Source: Phocaeicola salanitronis DSM 18170 (GTDB taxonomy: Bacteria; Bacteroidota; Bacteroidia; Bacteroidales; Bacteroidaceae). Taken from it: 64,000 bases of DNA. The translations under genes were made by a program, and so were the position numbers. The stretch is from positions 1,736,001 through 1,800,000 of the forward strand of contig NC_015164.1 in the NCBI RefSeq assembly GCF_000190575.1. Direction: 5' to 3'. Of this stretch, positions 44,952 to 53,897 are shown piece after piece (within the stretch, counting starts at the first letter, position 1; the number at the start of each line of letters is the position of its first letter). The notes beneath the pieces are model-generated. The model was not told the DNA's origin and made no database searches. It was given only the letters and a program-made list of their open reading frames with translations.

Positions 44952-45830
44952 ATGAAACAGACTGGATTGGTATTAGAAGGCGGAGGCATGCGGGGAGTAT
45001 TCACCTGCGGCGTACTCGATTACTTTATGGAGAAAGGCATCGAATTTCCATACGCAGTCGGCGTCTCAGCGGGAGCATGCAACGGGCTTTCGTATATGTC
45101 GCACCAGCAGGGAAGGGCAAAGTTCAGCAACATCGACATGCTGGCGAAATATCATTATATCGGATTGAAGTACTTATGGTTCCAACATAGCATCCTCGAC
45201 CAGCACCTGCTTTATAAAGAATTCCCCGAAAAGATACTGCCTTTCGACTATGATGCGTATTTCCGCAATCCGGCACGCTTTGAAATGGTCACTACAAATT
45301 GCGTGACCGGACGAGCCTGCTATCTGGAAGAAAAGCATGACAAGGAACGCCTGCTGGCTATCGCCAAGGCATCGAGCAGCCTCCCCTATGTATGCCCCAT
45401 CACCTGGGTAGACGGACGCCCCATGCTGGATGGAGGAATTGTAGACTCCATCCCTGTACAGCGGGCTATCAGCCAAGGATACGAAAAGAATGTAGTGGTA
45501 CTTACACGCAACCGCGGATACCGCAAATCGGAAAAAGATATCCGCGTACCCCGCTTTGTCTATACCCGTTATCCCCGCTTGCGTGCCGTACTGAGCATCC
45601 GTTGCCGGGCATACAATGAGCAATTGGCTATGGTGGAACGCCTCGAAGATGAAGGACGTATCATCGTCATCCGTCCCGAAGCACCTGTCCATGTAAGCCG
45701 AATAGAAAAAGACATCAAGAAGCTCACGGCGCTTTACGAGGAAGGCTGGAGGTGCGCGGAAAAAGTAGTTACTGCATCGCCTTTTTCAGACTCTCTACAA
45801 GCTGAGGGTCGGGCAAATCAGCCTTACTGA
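44952..45830 (+). CDS. Patatin-like phospholipase
   Basis: 292 residues. The patatin dyad is complete: the oxyanion loop LEGGGMRGVF (residues 8-17), the nucleophile elbow GVSAGACNG (Ser near 39) and the catalytic Asp in MLDGGIVDSIP (near 159). It has no signal peptide, so it is a cytoplasmic or membrane-associated lipid acyl hydrolase, similar to the YjjU/YlbK group. The last 62 bp overlap the 3' end of the convergent metallopeptidase gene, so the two transcripts must be antisense to each other there. Confidence 0.93.
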   Translation: MKQTGLVLEGGGMRGVFTCGVLDYFMEKGIEFPYAVGVSAGACNGLSYMSHQQGRAKFSNIDMLAKYHYIGLKYLWFQHSILDQHLLYKEFPEKILPFDYDAYFRNPARFEMVTTNCVTGRACYLEEKHDKERLLAIAKASSSLPYVCPITWVDGRPMLDGGIVDSIPVQRAISQGYEKNVVVLTRNRGYRKSEKDIRVPRFVYTRYPRLRAVLSIRCRAYNEQLAMVERLEDEGRIIVIRPEAPVHVSRIEKDIKKLTALYEEGWRCAEKVVTASPFSDSLQAEGRANQPY

Positions 45831-46728
45831 ACAATACATACGAAAAATTATCCGCCAACACCTCTTCGGGGTCTATCACATAGGCCGTGTTTTTCCCCAC
45901 CCGGCTTTGGAAGTCCGAAGCCTGCTCCAATGTATAAATGACGGTCGCTCCATTCTGCTGAAGAGGGACGAACTGTTCATTCAAGGGAACCAATCCCACC
46001 TTTATATATTGGAAGAGCGTACCTTCGGCATAGGGAGCATCCGTGTAAGTCACCATCGTACAATTAACGCTTTCCCCTTCAATGGTAAACGGAGCATAGC
46101 TATCCCGCCGGCTTACGTCGGGATTGGAAATCAATTTCTGCATCAAATCGGACGGGAATGCAATCGGACGGTCGAGCACGGTAAATCCGATGGTCTCGTA
46201 TGTTTTCTTCTTGAATGCCAAATCCGCACGTGTCAAGACATGGAAAAGTTCGTGCGCCATCAATCGTGCCAACTCATCTTCCGTAGCCTTTTCCAAAGCT
46301 TTTTCTCCCACCGCAATCCAGTTCTCTCGCGTATAAGCGGTGGCTCCTCCCTCTTCCGCCATGGAGGTTTTCATCAGAATCACTTCGGACGGAACCGGAA
46401 GTTTCAAATTCTGCTTTTTTATGGCAGTTTCTATTTTTGCGAAAGCCTTATTCAGTTTCGCCTTATCCGCATCGCTCCAATTGAGCGTGGATTCCATCGC
46501 CAACTTTAATAACTGAGACTTCCGCCCGTTTTGTGTCTGAAGACGCACATTGAGGTCGAACTGGTTCCAGCCATTCGTGTACGCATCAATATCGGTAATA
46601 AGCATTTGAGCTTCTGCCCTTGTGGCAAAACGATACGGAATATCAGCCGAAGCTTTCTGCGCTTTCCCTGATGTCATTACCAGAAAAGCGATAAGAGTAA
46701 AAAGCAGATGTGTTAATTTCATATTCAT
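45769..46728 (-). CDS. Secreted zinc-metallopeptidase-like protein
   Basis: 319 residues from the ATG at 46728 (MNMKLTH; 46722 is equally possible). The signal peptide MKLTHLLFTLIAFLVMTSGK, AQA is followed by a helical region and an HExxH zinc motif in ELARLMAHELFHVLTRADLA (about residue 165), with YETIGFTVL after it. I do not recognise the family beyond this motif, so peptidase activity is inferred. A longer frame from 46779 runs into the recA terminator and is rejected. It ends 62 bp inside the convergent patatin gene. Confidence 0.75.
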   Translation of the reverse strand: MNMKLTHLLFTLIAFLVMTSGKAQKASADIPYRFATRAEAQMLITDIDAYTNGWNQFDLNVRLQTQNGRKSQLLKLAMESTLNWSDADKAKLNKAFAKIETAIKKQNLKLPVPSEVILMKTSMAEEGGATAYTRENWIAVGEKALEKATEDELARLMAHELFHVLTRADLAFKKKTYETIGFTVLDRPIAFPSDLMQKLISNPDVSRRDSYAPFTIEGESVNCTMVTYTDAPYAEGTLFQYIKVGLVPLNEQFVPLQQNGATVIYTLEQASDFQSRVGKNTAYVIDPEEVLADNFSYVLFSKADLPDPQLVESLKKAMQ

Positions 46729-46740
46729 AATTAGATAGAT

Positions 46741-46782
46741 TGAAAAGGTGAGCCGTCTCCGTCCGAACAGACGGCTCACCTT
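46741..46782 (-). terminator. Intrinsic terminator of recA
   Basis: AAGGTGAGCCGTCT (46745-46758) pairs perfectly with AGACGGCTCACCTT (46769-46782), a 14-bp stem with a 10-nt loop and a T-run on the minus strand. It lies 22 bp after the recA stop. Confidence 0.8.
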
Positions 46783-46803
46783 ATTATGTTGATTATTATG
46801 TTT

Positions 46804-47856
46804 TTATTCTTTATCTTTCAGTGCCGTAAAGATAAGCCCTTCCAGCTCTTCGGCAAGTTCGGGATTATCCTGAATGCATTGCTTGGCGGCATCACGTCCT
46901 TGCCCCAACTTGGTATCGTTATAACTATACCACGACCCGCTCTTCTTGATAATGCCCAGTTCAGAACCCAAGTCGATGATTTCTCCGCTCCGCGAAATGC
47001 CTTCACCGAACATGATGTCAAACTCTGCCTTGCGGAAAGGAGGAGCGACCTTGTTCTTCACCACTTTCACACGCACCTGGTTTCCGATTACATCTTCCCC
47101 GTCTTTCAATTGGGAGATGCGGCGGATGTCCAAACGTACGGAAGCATAAAACTTCAAGGCATTTCCTCCGGTAGTGGTTTCGGGATTGCCAAACATCACG
47201 CCTATCTTCTCGCGCAACTGGTTGATGAAAATACACGTGGTATTGGTCTTGCTGATAGCCGAAGTCAGCTTGCGCAAAGCCTGCGACATCAAGCGTGCCT
47301 GCAGTCCGACTTTATTGTCGCCCATATCACCTTCAATCTCTGCCTTCGGAGTAAGGGCAGCCACCGAGTCGATAACGATAATATCGATAGCCGATGAGCG
47401 AATCAATTGTTCGGCGATTTCCAATGCCTGTTCGCCGTTATCCGGTTGAGAAATCCACAGATTGTCAATGTCTACCCCTAACTTTGCCGCATAGAAACGG
47501 TCGAACGCATGTTCCGCATCGATAAATGCCGCAATGCCTCCCAGCTTCTGAGCTTCCGCAATGGCATGGATAGCCAACGTGGTCTTACCGGAAGATTCCG
47601 GCCCGTAGATTTCAATGATACGTCCTTTGGGGTACCCTCCTACTCCCAATGCCGCATTCAGGGCGATAGAGCCGGTAGGGATGACTTCCACTTCTTCCAC
47701 ATGGTCGTCACCCATTTTCATAATCGAGCCTTTTCCAAAGCTCTTCTCTATCTTGTCCATGGCAGCCTGAAGCGCTTTCAGCCTCTCGCTGTTATTCGGT
47801 TTTGAAGAAGCGCCTTCTATCCCTCCTTCAAATGCCAATTCATCTTTCTTTGCCAT
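46804..47856 (-). CDS. recA: Recombinase RecA
   Basis: 350 residues. ATP-dependent strand-exchange protein and SOS co-protease. Walker A is [20 protein letters not shown] (about residues 78-97), Walker [20 protein letters not shown], and the DNA-binding loop L2 region [20 protein letters not shown] and [14 protein letters not shown] are intact. The C-terminal domain ends with an acidic helix ([17 protein letters not shown]). It is a single gene ended by a strong terminator; the peroxiredoxin gene is 108 bp upstream. Confidence 0.99.
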   Translation of the reverse strand: MAKKDELAFEGGIEGASSKPNNSERLKALQAAMDKIEKSFGKGSIMKMGDDHVEEVEVIPTGSIALNAALGVGGYPKGRIIEIYGPESSGKTTLAIHAIAEAQKLGGIAAFIDAEHAFDRFYAAKLGVDIDNLWISQPDNGEQALEIAEQLIRSSAIDIIVIDSVAALTPKAEIEGDMGDNKVGLQARLMSQALRKLTSAISKTNTTCIFINQLREKIGVMFGNPETTTGGNALKFYASVRLDIRRISQLKDGEDVIGNQVRVKVVKNKVAPPFRKAEFDIMFGEGISRSGEIIDLGSELGIIKKSGSWYSYNDTKLGQGRDAAKQCIQDNPELAEELEGLIFTALKDKE

Positions 47857-47877
47857 ACTTATCTGTAAGTTTGTATG

Positions 47878-47956
47878 TTTTTGAGTTTGTAAGTTCTTTA
47901 GTTCTTGAGATTAAAAGCTTCAAACGAATAAACTTAAGAACTTACAAACTCAAAAA
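47878..47956. repeat. 21-bp perfect inverted repeat upstream of recA
   Basis: The left arm 47878-47898 (TTTTTGAGTTTGTAAGTTC...) and right arm 47936-47956 are exact complements around a 37-nt loop, between the peroxiredoxin stop and the recA start. It may end the upstream transcript or affect recA expression; no SOS box was recognised by eye. Confidence 0.65.
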
Positions 47957-47964
47957 CTGAAATT

Positions 47965-48414
47965 TCACTTTAATATCTGCGCCGCATGGTCCTTTGTCTT
48001 CACCTCTTTCGGAGAGATGACACGCTCTACGACACCTTCTTCGTTAATAATAAATGTCGTACGGAACGTGCCCATATACTTGCGGCCGCACATGCTCTTC
48101 TCACCCCATGCGCCAAATTCCTCGGTCAGTTTATGTTCCGTATCAGCAATCAGCGTAAAGGGAAGCTGGTTTTTCTCAATAAACTTCTGGTGCGACTTCT
48201 GGTCGTTAATGCTTACACCTACCACTTCATAACCTGCCTTGCGCAGTTCATCGTAATTGTCACGCAAGTTGCATGCCTGAGCGGTGCAGCCCGAGGTCAT
48301 GTCTTTCGGATAGAAATAAAGCACCACTTTACGCCCTTTGTAATCGCTCAAATGTATTTCTTTCCCGTTTTGGTCCACGCCCAATAAATCGGGAGCCTTG
48401 TCGCCTACAATCAT
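47965..48414 (-). CDS. bcp: Thioredoxin-dependent peroxiredoxin, Bcp/PrxQ type
   Basis: 149 residues from the ATG at 48414 (MIVGDKAPDLLG). The peroxidatic cysteine lies in YPKDMTSGCTAQACNLRDNY, with a second Cys five residues later, the arrangement of atypical two-Cys PrxQ proteins. The GVSINDQKSHQKFIEKNQLP and GVVERVISPKEVKTKDHAAQ regions fit the family. It reduces hydroperoxides in the cytoplasm with thioredoxin. A longer frame from 48462 adds an AT-rich, unconserved tail and is rejected. Confidence 0.95.
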   Translation of the reverse strand: MIVGDKAPDLLGVDQNGKEIHLSDYKGRKVVLYFYPKDMTSGCTAQACNLRDNYDELRKAGYEVVGVSINDQKSHQKFIEKNQLPFTLIADTEHKLTEEFGAWGEKSMCGRKYMGTFRTTFIINEEGVVERVISPKEVKTKDHAAQILK

Positions 48415-48530
48415 TTCTTTAATTAATAAGGAATAGTTAATAATGAATAGTGACATCCCCAATGAATAACTAACAACGAAGCAAATCCCGTTAGCAATTA
48501 TTAATTATTCATTGTTAATTATCCACTGAA

Positions 48531-49724
48531 TTACAGTTCCAAATCGCCGTCGAATACCTCATGCCACGGCAAGCCGTTCTTGTTCAGTTCGTCCATAAAC
48601 GGATCGGGGTCGAATTCTTCCACGTTCCATACACCCGGACGCTTCCACAAGCCTTTCACGAACATCATCGCGCCAATCATCGCCGGAACACCCGTCGTAT
48701 AACTTACGCCTTGCATGCCGGTTTCCTTGTAGGCTTCCTGATGCGAGCAGTTGTTATATACATAATAGGTACGCTCCTTACCATCCTTGATACCCCGGAT
48801 GCGGCATCCGATAGACGTTTCGCCTTCGTAATTCTCGCCCAGGTCTTGCGGATTAGGCAGCACTGCCTTCAAGAACTGGAGCGGCACGATTTCCATTCCG
48901 TTATAATTAATCGGCTCGATGCTTGCCATGCCGATATCCTGAATCACACGCAGGTGGGTCAGGTATTCCTGGCCGAAGGTCATCCAGAAGCGGGCACGCT
49001 TGATGGTCGGGAAATTCTTCACCAACGACTCCAGTTCCTCGTGATAAAGCAAATACGAGTCGCGCGGACCGATATTGGGATAAGTCAAATCCTTATGGAT
49101 TTCCAGCGGCTTGGTGGTAATCCACTTCCCGTCCTCGTAATAACGTCCGTTCTGGGTAATCTCGCGGATGTTGATTTCGGGATTGAAGTTGGTTGCGAAA
49201 GCCTTATGATGGTTGCCCGCATTGCAGTCTACGATATCCAAGTACTGGATTTCGTCGAAATGATGCTTGGCTGCGTATGCCGTGTATATGCCGCTTACCC
49301 CCGGATCGAAGCCGCAACCCAAGATAGCGGTCAGCCCGGCATCCTCGAAACGTTTCTTATATGCCCATTGCCAGCTATATTCGAAGTGAGCCACGTCTTT
49401 CGGCTCATAATTTGCCGTGTCCAGATAATTCACGCCCGCTTTCAGACAAGCTTCCATAATCGTCAGGTCCTGATACGGAAGAGCCACATTAATAACGATT
49501 TCGGGTTTAAACCCATTGAATAAAGCCACCAGTTCGTCTACATTGTCTGCATCTACCTTAGCGGTCTTGATGTTGGGATTGCCGATTGCTTTTACAATTG
49601 CATCGCACTTCGACTGGGTACGGCTGGCAATCATCACTTCCGTAAACACCTCGGGATGTTGAGCCACTTTGTGTGCAACCACGGTACCTACACCGCCTGC
49701 ACCGATAATCAATACTTTACTCAT
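48531..49724 (-). CDS. Saccharopine-dehydrogenase-family enzyme, probably carboxynorspermidine/carboxyspermidine synthase
   Basis: 397 residues. An N-terminal Rossmann fold (KVLIIGAGGVGTVVAHKVAQ) is followed by the saccharopine-dehydrogenase-like domain, with LGCGFDPGVSGIYTAYAAKH near residue 135 and NCSHQEAYKETGMQGVSYTT near 330. This form matches the carboxy(nor)spermidine dehydrogenase used by Bacteroides for spermidine synthesis from putrescine and aspartate semialdehyde. The partner decarboxylase is not in the window. It has its own promoter box at 49773-49780 and is divergent from the META lipoprotein gene. Confidence 0.88.
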   Translation of the reverse strand: MSKVLIIGAGGVGTVVAHKVAQHPEVFTEVMIASRTQSKCDAIVKAIGNPNIKTAKVDADNVDELVALFNGFKPEIVINVALPYQDLTIMEACLKAGVNYLDTANYEPKDVAHFEYSWQWAYKKRFEDAGLTAILGCGFDPGVSGIYTAYAAKHHFDEIQYLDIVDCNAGNHHKAFATNFNPEINIREITQNGRYYEDGKWITTKPLEIHKDLTYPNIGPRDSYLLYHEELESLVKNFPTIKRARFWMTFGQEYLTHLRVIQDIGMASIEPINYNGMEIVPLQFLKAVLPNPQDLGENYEGETSIGCRIRGIKDGKERTYYVYNNCSHQEAYKETGMQGVSYTTGVPAMIGAMMFVKGLWKRPGVWNVEEFDPDPFMDELNKNGLPWHEVFDGDLEL

Positions 49725-49772
49725 TTCTTATTTTTCAGATTTAATGCCCGGTAAACGTTACCGTTCACCCTG

Positions 49773-49780
49773 CAAAGATA
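49773..49780 (-). promoter_or_regulatory. Putative -7 promoter box of the saccharopine-dehydrogenase-family gene
   Basis: The minus strand reads TATCTTTG, an exact TAnnTTTG match 48 bp upstream of the start codon. Confidence 0.5.
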
Positions 49781-49822
49781 TAAATTTTTCCGAAACTTCA
49801 TGCAGTATTCCGAGTATATCCG

Positions 49823-49830
49823 TATTTTTG
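49823..49830 (+). promoter_or_regulatory. Putative -7 promoter box of the META lipoprotein gene
   Basis: TATTTTTG, an exact TAnnTTTG match 33 bp upstream of the start codon. Confidence 0.5.
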
Positions 49831-49863
49831 TAACAGAAAACACTTTTAAAACAAAGCAGACTT

Positions 49864-50670
49864 ATGAAGAAAACAATGTTGAAAGCAGCGTTCTTCCTTA
49901 GCGCAGGCGTATGGATGACCGCATGCGGAAGCAGCAAACAAGCTGCACAAGCTATCGACTTAACGGGAGAATGGAATATTGTAGCCGTAAACGGAGAAAA
50001 AGTACAGGCGGCTAATATGCCTTATATCGGACTGGACATGAAAGGGAAAAAAGTGTATGGGAACGCCGGATGCAACCGCATGACGGGAACATTCGAGGCT
50101 GACTCGCTCCAACCGGGCAAAATCAGCTTCGGGCAAGTGGGCACCACCCGTATGATGTGCCCCGACATGGATACGGAGAACAAGGTGTTGCAGGCATTGA
50201 ATGCCGTAAAAGGCTATGCACAGACAGAGACCGGACTCAACATGACCGATGCCGAAGGCAAAGCCGTGCTGACATTGGAAAAGCGGGAAACGCCGGTCAT
50301 TACCCTCAATGATTTAGCCGGAGAATGGGTGATTAGTGCCATCTATGGAGTCCGTGTGGGCAAAATGGATAAGACCCCCTTCATTGCATTTGATATTGCA
50401 CAAAAGCGGGTTCACGGCAATGCGGGATGCAACATCATCAACGGAGGATTCTCGCAAGAAGAAGGCAAAGCCAATTCACTGAAGTTCTCGCAAATGATAT
50501 CCACCATGATGGCATGCCCCGACATGGACACCGAGCGTCAGATACTCGAAGCGTTGGGCAAAGTGACCGGCTTCAGCCTGAATCAAGAACAGGCCGTAGC
50601 CCTGCTCGATGAGGCAGGTACGGAAGTGCTGACCTTGACCAAAAACACAGACGAGCCATTGACAAAATAA
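49864..50670 (+). CDS. Lipoprotein with two META (HslJ-like) domains
   Basis: 268 residues with a lipoprotein signal (FFLSAGVWMTACGSSK). Two META domains follow in tandem, about residues 33-140 and 150-258. Each has the typical pair of motifs: GNAGCNRMTGTF and MMCPDMDTENKVLQAL in the first, GNAGCNIINGGF and MACPDMDTERQILEAL in the second. META/HslJ proteins are envelope proteins linked with stress or antibiotic resistance in other bacteria; the exact role is unknown. Both copies keep the Gly-Asn-Ala-Gly-Cys and Cys-Pro-Asp-Met-Asp landmarks, so the duplication is not decaying. Ended by a very long hairpin. Confidence 0.92.
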   Translation: MKKTMLKAAFFLSAGVWMTACGSSKQAAQAIDLTGEWNIVAVNGEKVQAANMPYIGLDMKGKKVYGNAGCNRMTGTFEADSLQPGKISFGQVGTTRMMCPDMDTENKVLQALNAVKGYAQTETGLNMTDAEGKAVLTLEKRETPVITLNDLAGEWVISAIYGVRVGKMDKTPFIAFDIAQKRVHGNAGCNIINGGFSQEEGKANSLKFSQMISTMMACPDMDTERQILEALGKVTGFSLNQEQAVALLDEAGTEVLTLTKNTDEPLTK

Positions 50671-50690
50671 ACGCAGCCCATTGGTTTATG

Positions 50691-50754
50691 AGTTTTAATG
50701 CACTGAAACTGTAGTTTTATATAGCAGAAACTATAGTTTCAGTGCATTAAAACT
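50691..50754 (+). terminator. 27-bp hairpin after the META lipoprotein gene
   Basis: The arms 50691-50717 (starts AGTTTTAATGCACTGAAACT) and 50728-50754 pair over 27 positions with a single G-T wobble and a 10-nt loop. It is followed by TTTAGTTTCAG, a further partial copy of the arm. A terminator or a dispersed repeat; 50755-50871 holds nothing else. Confidence 0.7.
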
Positions 50755-50871
50755 TTAGTTTCAGTTATACAAAACAGCATGAAACTATTATTGGACACGC
50801 AAAGGCATAAGGATTAGGATGTTAACACATACGTCCCACTACCCATAAGCGTAAGCCTGAGCAAAAGGGAT

Positions 50872-53634
50872 TCACTTCATTTGCTCGAACCGGTAAGCGA
50901 ACGAGAAGAGCACGTACCCCCGCAATTGTTCCTCGTAACGCTCGCTGAACGCCGTAGCGCTGGCATAACGCGTAAAGCTCTTGCGCTGGCTCAGGATATC
51001 CGCCCAATAGACCGACAATTCTCCCCGCTTCTCTTTCAGGAACTTCCACGATACTTTCAGGTTCCACAACAATTCATTATCCTCCGCTCCGCTCATGCCC
51101 GTACCGCTTCGGAACGTATAGTCCGCATCCGTGCTCACGGTAAAATGCAACGGGAGATTGACCGAACTTTCCACGCCGCACGTATAGTTCCGTGTATAGG
51201 TATTCCGCCCTTGCAACGAGTTTTCCGACTGGTAAAAGCTCCATGCTCCCGTCAGGTCGATGTTCCCCCATGCCGGAAGATATGCTAAGCGGATATTGCT
51301 GCTGAGCGAGGTGGCTCCCGTCACGCTCCGGCTATTTACGTTCCGCGAAACGTCTTCATTAATCAGGCTTACGTTATGGTCATAACCCCCCGAAGCGCTC
51401 AGCGTGAAATGGAACTGCTTGACACGCTTGTCGTAAGACCCGTTTCCCATTATCCCCCAATTCCCGTTGATGTTGACCGGCATCGTTTCGCGCCCGCCCG
51501 TCTCCTTATCATATAAGGTAGAGCGGGTCACCGAATTAAATGTCTGGTTCCACGAAAACGAAACCGAAATCCCCTTTTGGAAGTTGTTGAATATTGTGTG
51601 CACCGAATGCCGGTACGAAGGACGCAAGTGCGGATTGCTCCGGCGGATGTACAAAGGCGAACTGTAATCGGTCGGAGCCACCATGTCTTCCAGCCGTGGC
51701 TGGGACGTATTCCCGCTATAGCTCAACACCCAAAAGCTTCCCTCATTCTGATACGAAAGGCTTAGTTGCGAACGCCATTCTACGGAACGCGCCACGGTAT
51801 CGGCACGGTGCTCTCCGGTAGCCTGCTCGATGGAACGCCGCTGGGGATTCATGCCCACGCTTGCCACCACGCCCCAGGTCTCGGAAGTATAATTATAGCT
51901 GAGTGAAACATTATGCCTGAGTGTCCGGCTATGGCTTCGGGTCCGGAGGCTGTCTATCTCGCCCGCCTCGTACCCTTCGGGCAAGACTCCCAAATCCGGC
52001 TGTTCCGCCTCAAAGGGAGACAAATCAAATGTCGCCCCATCCAGCTTCTCGTATTCCCTTTCCACCCCATAGGACAGTTGGAGGCGGTTCCGCTTGTTGA
52101 ACGCATGCGTATAAGCGATACGCGCTTCATCGTTCATCGAGCTTTGAGGCGTACGGCGGTACTGGTTCTGATAATAGAGCGAATCGCCTCCCGCCGCATT
52201 CTGCAGCTGATAATAATCAATGGAAGAAAGCGTATAGCCGTGTTGCGTTCCTCTCCGGTATCCGTGACTAAGGTCAAAACTCAAGAAGTCATCCTTCTCC
52301 CCTATCTTTTGCACAAGCTCCAAGCGTAAATCGTAATCCACATTATCGCCTTGCGACAACGATTGTTGGCGGTTGTCGTTTATCCACGTCCCTTTATCCA
52401 CCTCGCCGATGTGGGCAAACGGATTTTTCGTATCCGCCTCGGGACGGGCATTGAACGTAGCGGTACGGCTCTCGCTCCGGCTTCGGCTATCGCCATACCT
52501 TCCCATGGCGGAAAAGGCAAGAGAAGTGCGCTTATTGATTTCCCAGTTCACATTCAAGTGTCCGTTTACGTTCCGGTTCTTTCCCGACTGGTCGCTTTCC
52601 GCCAAGGCGTATTGGTTCCCGTTGCTCAGGTATTGCTCGTTATACGTTCCGGACTGGCTTCCGTTGCGGGTATAGCTATAATTGACATTACCCGACACAT
52701 CCAGACCTTCCTTCACCTTTTTCGAAGCGCTAAGATTGACCGAGTTCAGGATATTATCTTCATCAGCGGAAGTGAAGTTGCGGTTGGTCGAACGTGCGTT
52801 TACCATAAAGTTATCCCCACTTTCCTTAAAGCGCATCACCCGTCCGTTCAAGTCACGCCGCTTATGGGTTCCGTATCCGGCTTCGGCATAAGTCAATAAC
52901 GACCCGTTGAACTCCCGTTTGGTTTTCAGGTCGAGCACGTAGTTCTTCTCGTTCGATTTCATACCGGTCTTTTTTTCTTGCTCGGTAGGCTTGTCGTACA
53001 CTTTCAGCTGGCTGATGAACTTCACCGGCAGGTTCTCCAGAACGACGTCCTTATTCCCTTTGAAAAAATCCTTCCCGTTCACCGTAATTTCCTGAATCGG
53101 ATACCCGTTAAATTTCATTTCCAACGTTTTCGGGTCATACGATAGCCCCGGAATGCGCCTTACCAAAGCCTCCAGATAAGAGCCTTCGGGCGTAGGATAA
53201 GCATCTACATTATAAACGGTAGTGTCCCCTTTCTGCTCGACGGCTTTCAAGGGAGCCGTGACCACCACTTCCGAGAGAAGAAGCGCATCGTCCCGCATCC
53301 GGAGCGTTCCCAACCTCAAGGTATCGGCATCCGCCTTCAAGCCGATAACCAACGGCACGCATCCCGTAAACGAAGCCTTCAATACATATTCCGTTTTCGG
53401 ATTCCGACGAAAGGCAAGAGTGAACATTCCGTTCTTATCAGAAGACGCGCCTTTCACAAGCGACGAATCAGGCAACCCCAGCACCGTTACATTGGCATAC
53501 GACAATGCCTCTTCTGCTCCTTGCTCATCCAAAAGCACAAGGCGTCCCGTCACAACCTGATGTTGCGCACACCCTTCCGCCAAGCCCGAAGCCCACAAAA
53601 GCCCTGCTAATATAATAAGGTATACTATTCTCAT
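50872..53634 (-). CDS. TonB-receptor-like outer-membrane beta-barrel protein
   Basis: 920 residues from the ATG at 53634 (MRIVYLIILAGLLWASGL). After the signal peptide comes a carboxypeptidase-regulatory-like domain (VVTGRLVLLDEQGAEEALSY, about 27-105), then SEVVVTAPLKAVEQKGDTTV and a plug-like segment (LEALVRRIPGLSYDPKTLEM, NGKDFFKGNKDVVLENLP), and a barrel rich in alternating aromatic residues to the C-terminus (YVLFSFAYRFEQMK). It belongs to the OMP_b-brl_3 group of Bacteroidota rather than the SusC group: the plug is short and no SusD gene is adjacent. Transport substrate unknown. A start at 53655 overlaps the promoter box and is rejected. Confidence 0.9.
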   Translation of the reverse strand: MRIVYLIILAGLLWASGLAEGCAQHQVVTGRLVLLDEQGAEEALSYANVTVLGLPDSSLVKGASSDKNGMFTLAFRRNPKTEYVLKASFTGCVPLVIGLKADADTLRLGTLRMRDDALLLSEVVVTAPLKAVEQKGDTTVYNVDAYPTPEGSYLEALVRRIPGLSYDPKTLEMKFNGYPIQEITVNGKDFFKGNKDVVLENLPVKFISQLKVYDKPTEQEKKTGMKSNEKNYVLDLKTKREFNGSLLTYAEAGYGTHKRRDLNGRVMRFKESGDNFMVNARSTNRNFTSADEDNILNSVNLSASKKVKEGLDVSGNVNYSYTRNGSQSGTYNEQYLSNGNQYALAESDQSGKNRNVNGHLNVNWEINKRTSLAFSAMGRYGDSRSRSESRTATFNARPEADTKNPFAHIGEVDKGTWINDNRQQSLSQGDNVDYDLRLELVQKIGEKDDFLSFDLSHGYRRGTQHGYTLSSIDYYQLQNAAGGDSLYYQNQYRRTPQSSMNDEARIAYTHAFNKRNRLQLSYGVEREYEKLDGATFDLSPFEAEQPDLGVLPEGYEAGEIDSLRTRSHSRTLRHNVSLSYNYTSETWGVVASVGMNPQRRSIEQATGEHRADTVARSVEWRSQLSLSYQNEGSFWVLSYSGNTSQPRLEDMVAPTDYSSPLYIRRSNPHLRPSYRHSVHTIFNNFQKGISVSFSWNQTFNSVTRSTLYDKETGGRETMPVNINGNWGIMGNGSYDKRVKQFHFTLSASGGYDHNVSLINEDVSRNVNSRSVTGATSLSSNIRLAYLPAWGNIDLTGAWSFYQSENSLQGRNTYTRNYTCGVESSVNLPLHFTVSTDADYTFRSGTGMSGAEDNELLWNLKVSWKFLKEKRGELSVYWADILSQRKSFTRYASATAFSERYEEQLRGYVLFSFAYRFEQMK

Positions 53635-53652
53635 CTTTTGCCAATAGGTAGG

Positions 53653-53660
53653 CAAAAATA
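53653..53660 (-). promoter_or_regulatory. Putative -7 promoter box of the outer-membrane protein gene
   Basis: The minus strand reads TATTTTTG, an exact TAnnTTTG match about 19 bp upstream of the ATG at 53634. Confidence 0.5.
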
Positions 53661-53811
53661 CAGAAAAGGTAGAAACCCCGACATTAATAAAGCCTAATTC
53701 ATATCCCTCCCTGCAATTTTTACCGAATCCATACCCGCATTATCCCCTTGTCTGTCAGGTTTGCGCCATTTTGTCAGCCATTCTTCGCAAGATAAGTGCC
53801 CGTTCTCCGCG

Positions 53812-53828
53812 TGGCACGGCATTTGCTT
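53812..53828 (+). promoter_or_regulatory. Sigma-54 (RpoN) promoter of dnaK
   Basis: TGGCACGGCATTTGCTT matches the sigma-54 consensus TGGCAC-N5-TTGCW at every conserved base, with GG and GC at the required spacing (12 bp from GG to GC). Initiation about 12 bp downstream (near 53838) gives a 60-nt leader before the dnaK ATG. Two TGTCAG direct repeats (53751-53756 and 53773-53778) lie 35-60 bp upstream and could bind an enhancer-binding protein. Confidence 0.75.
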
Positions 53829-53897
53829 ATCCATAAGCGTAATGCTTCGGCATTGCAGAATCAATTTAATCAGTAAACAAATAAAATAGATACAATT

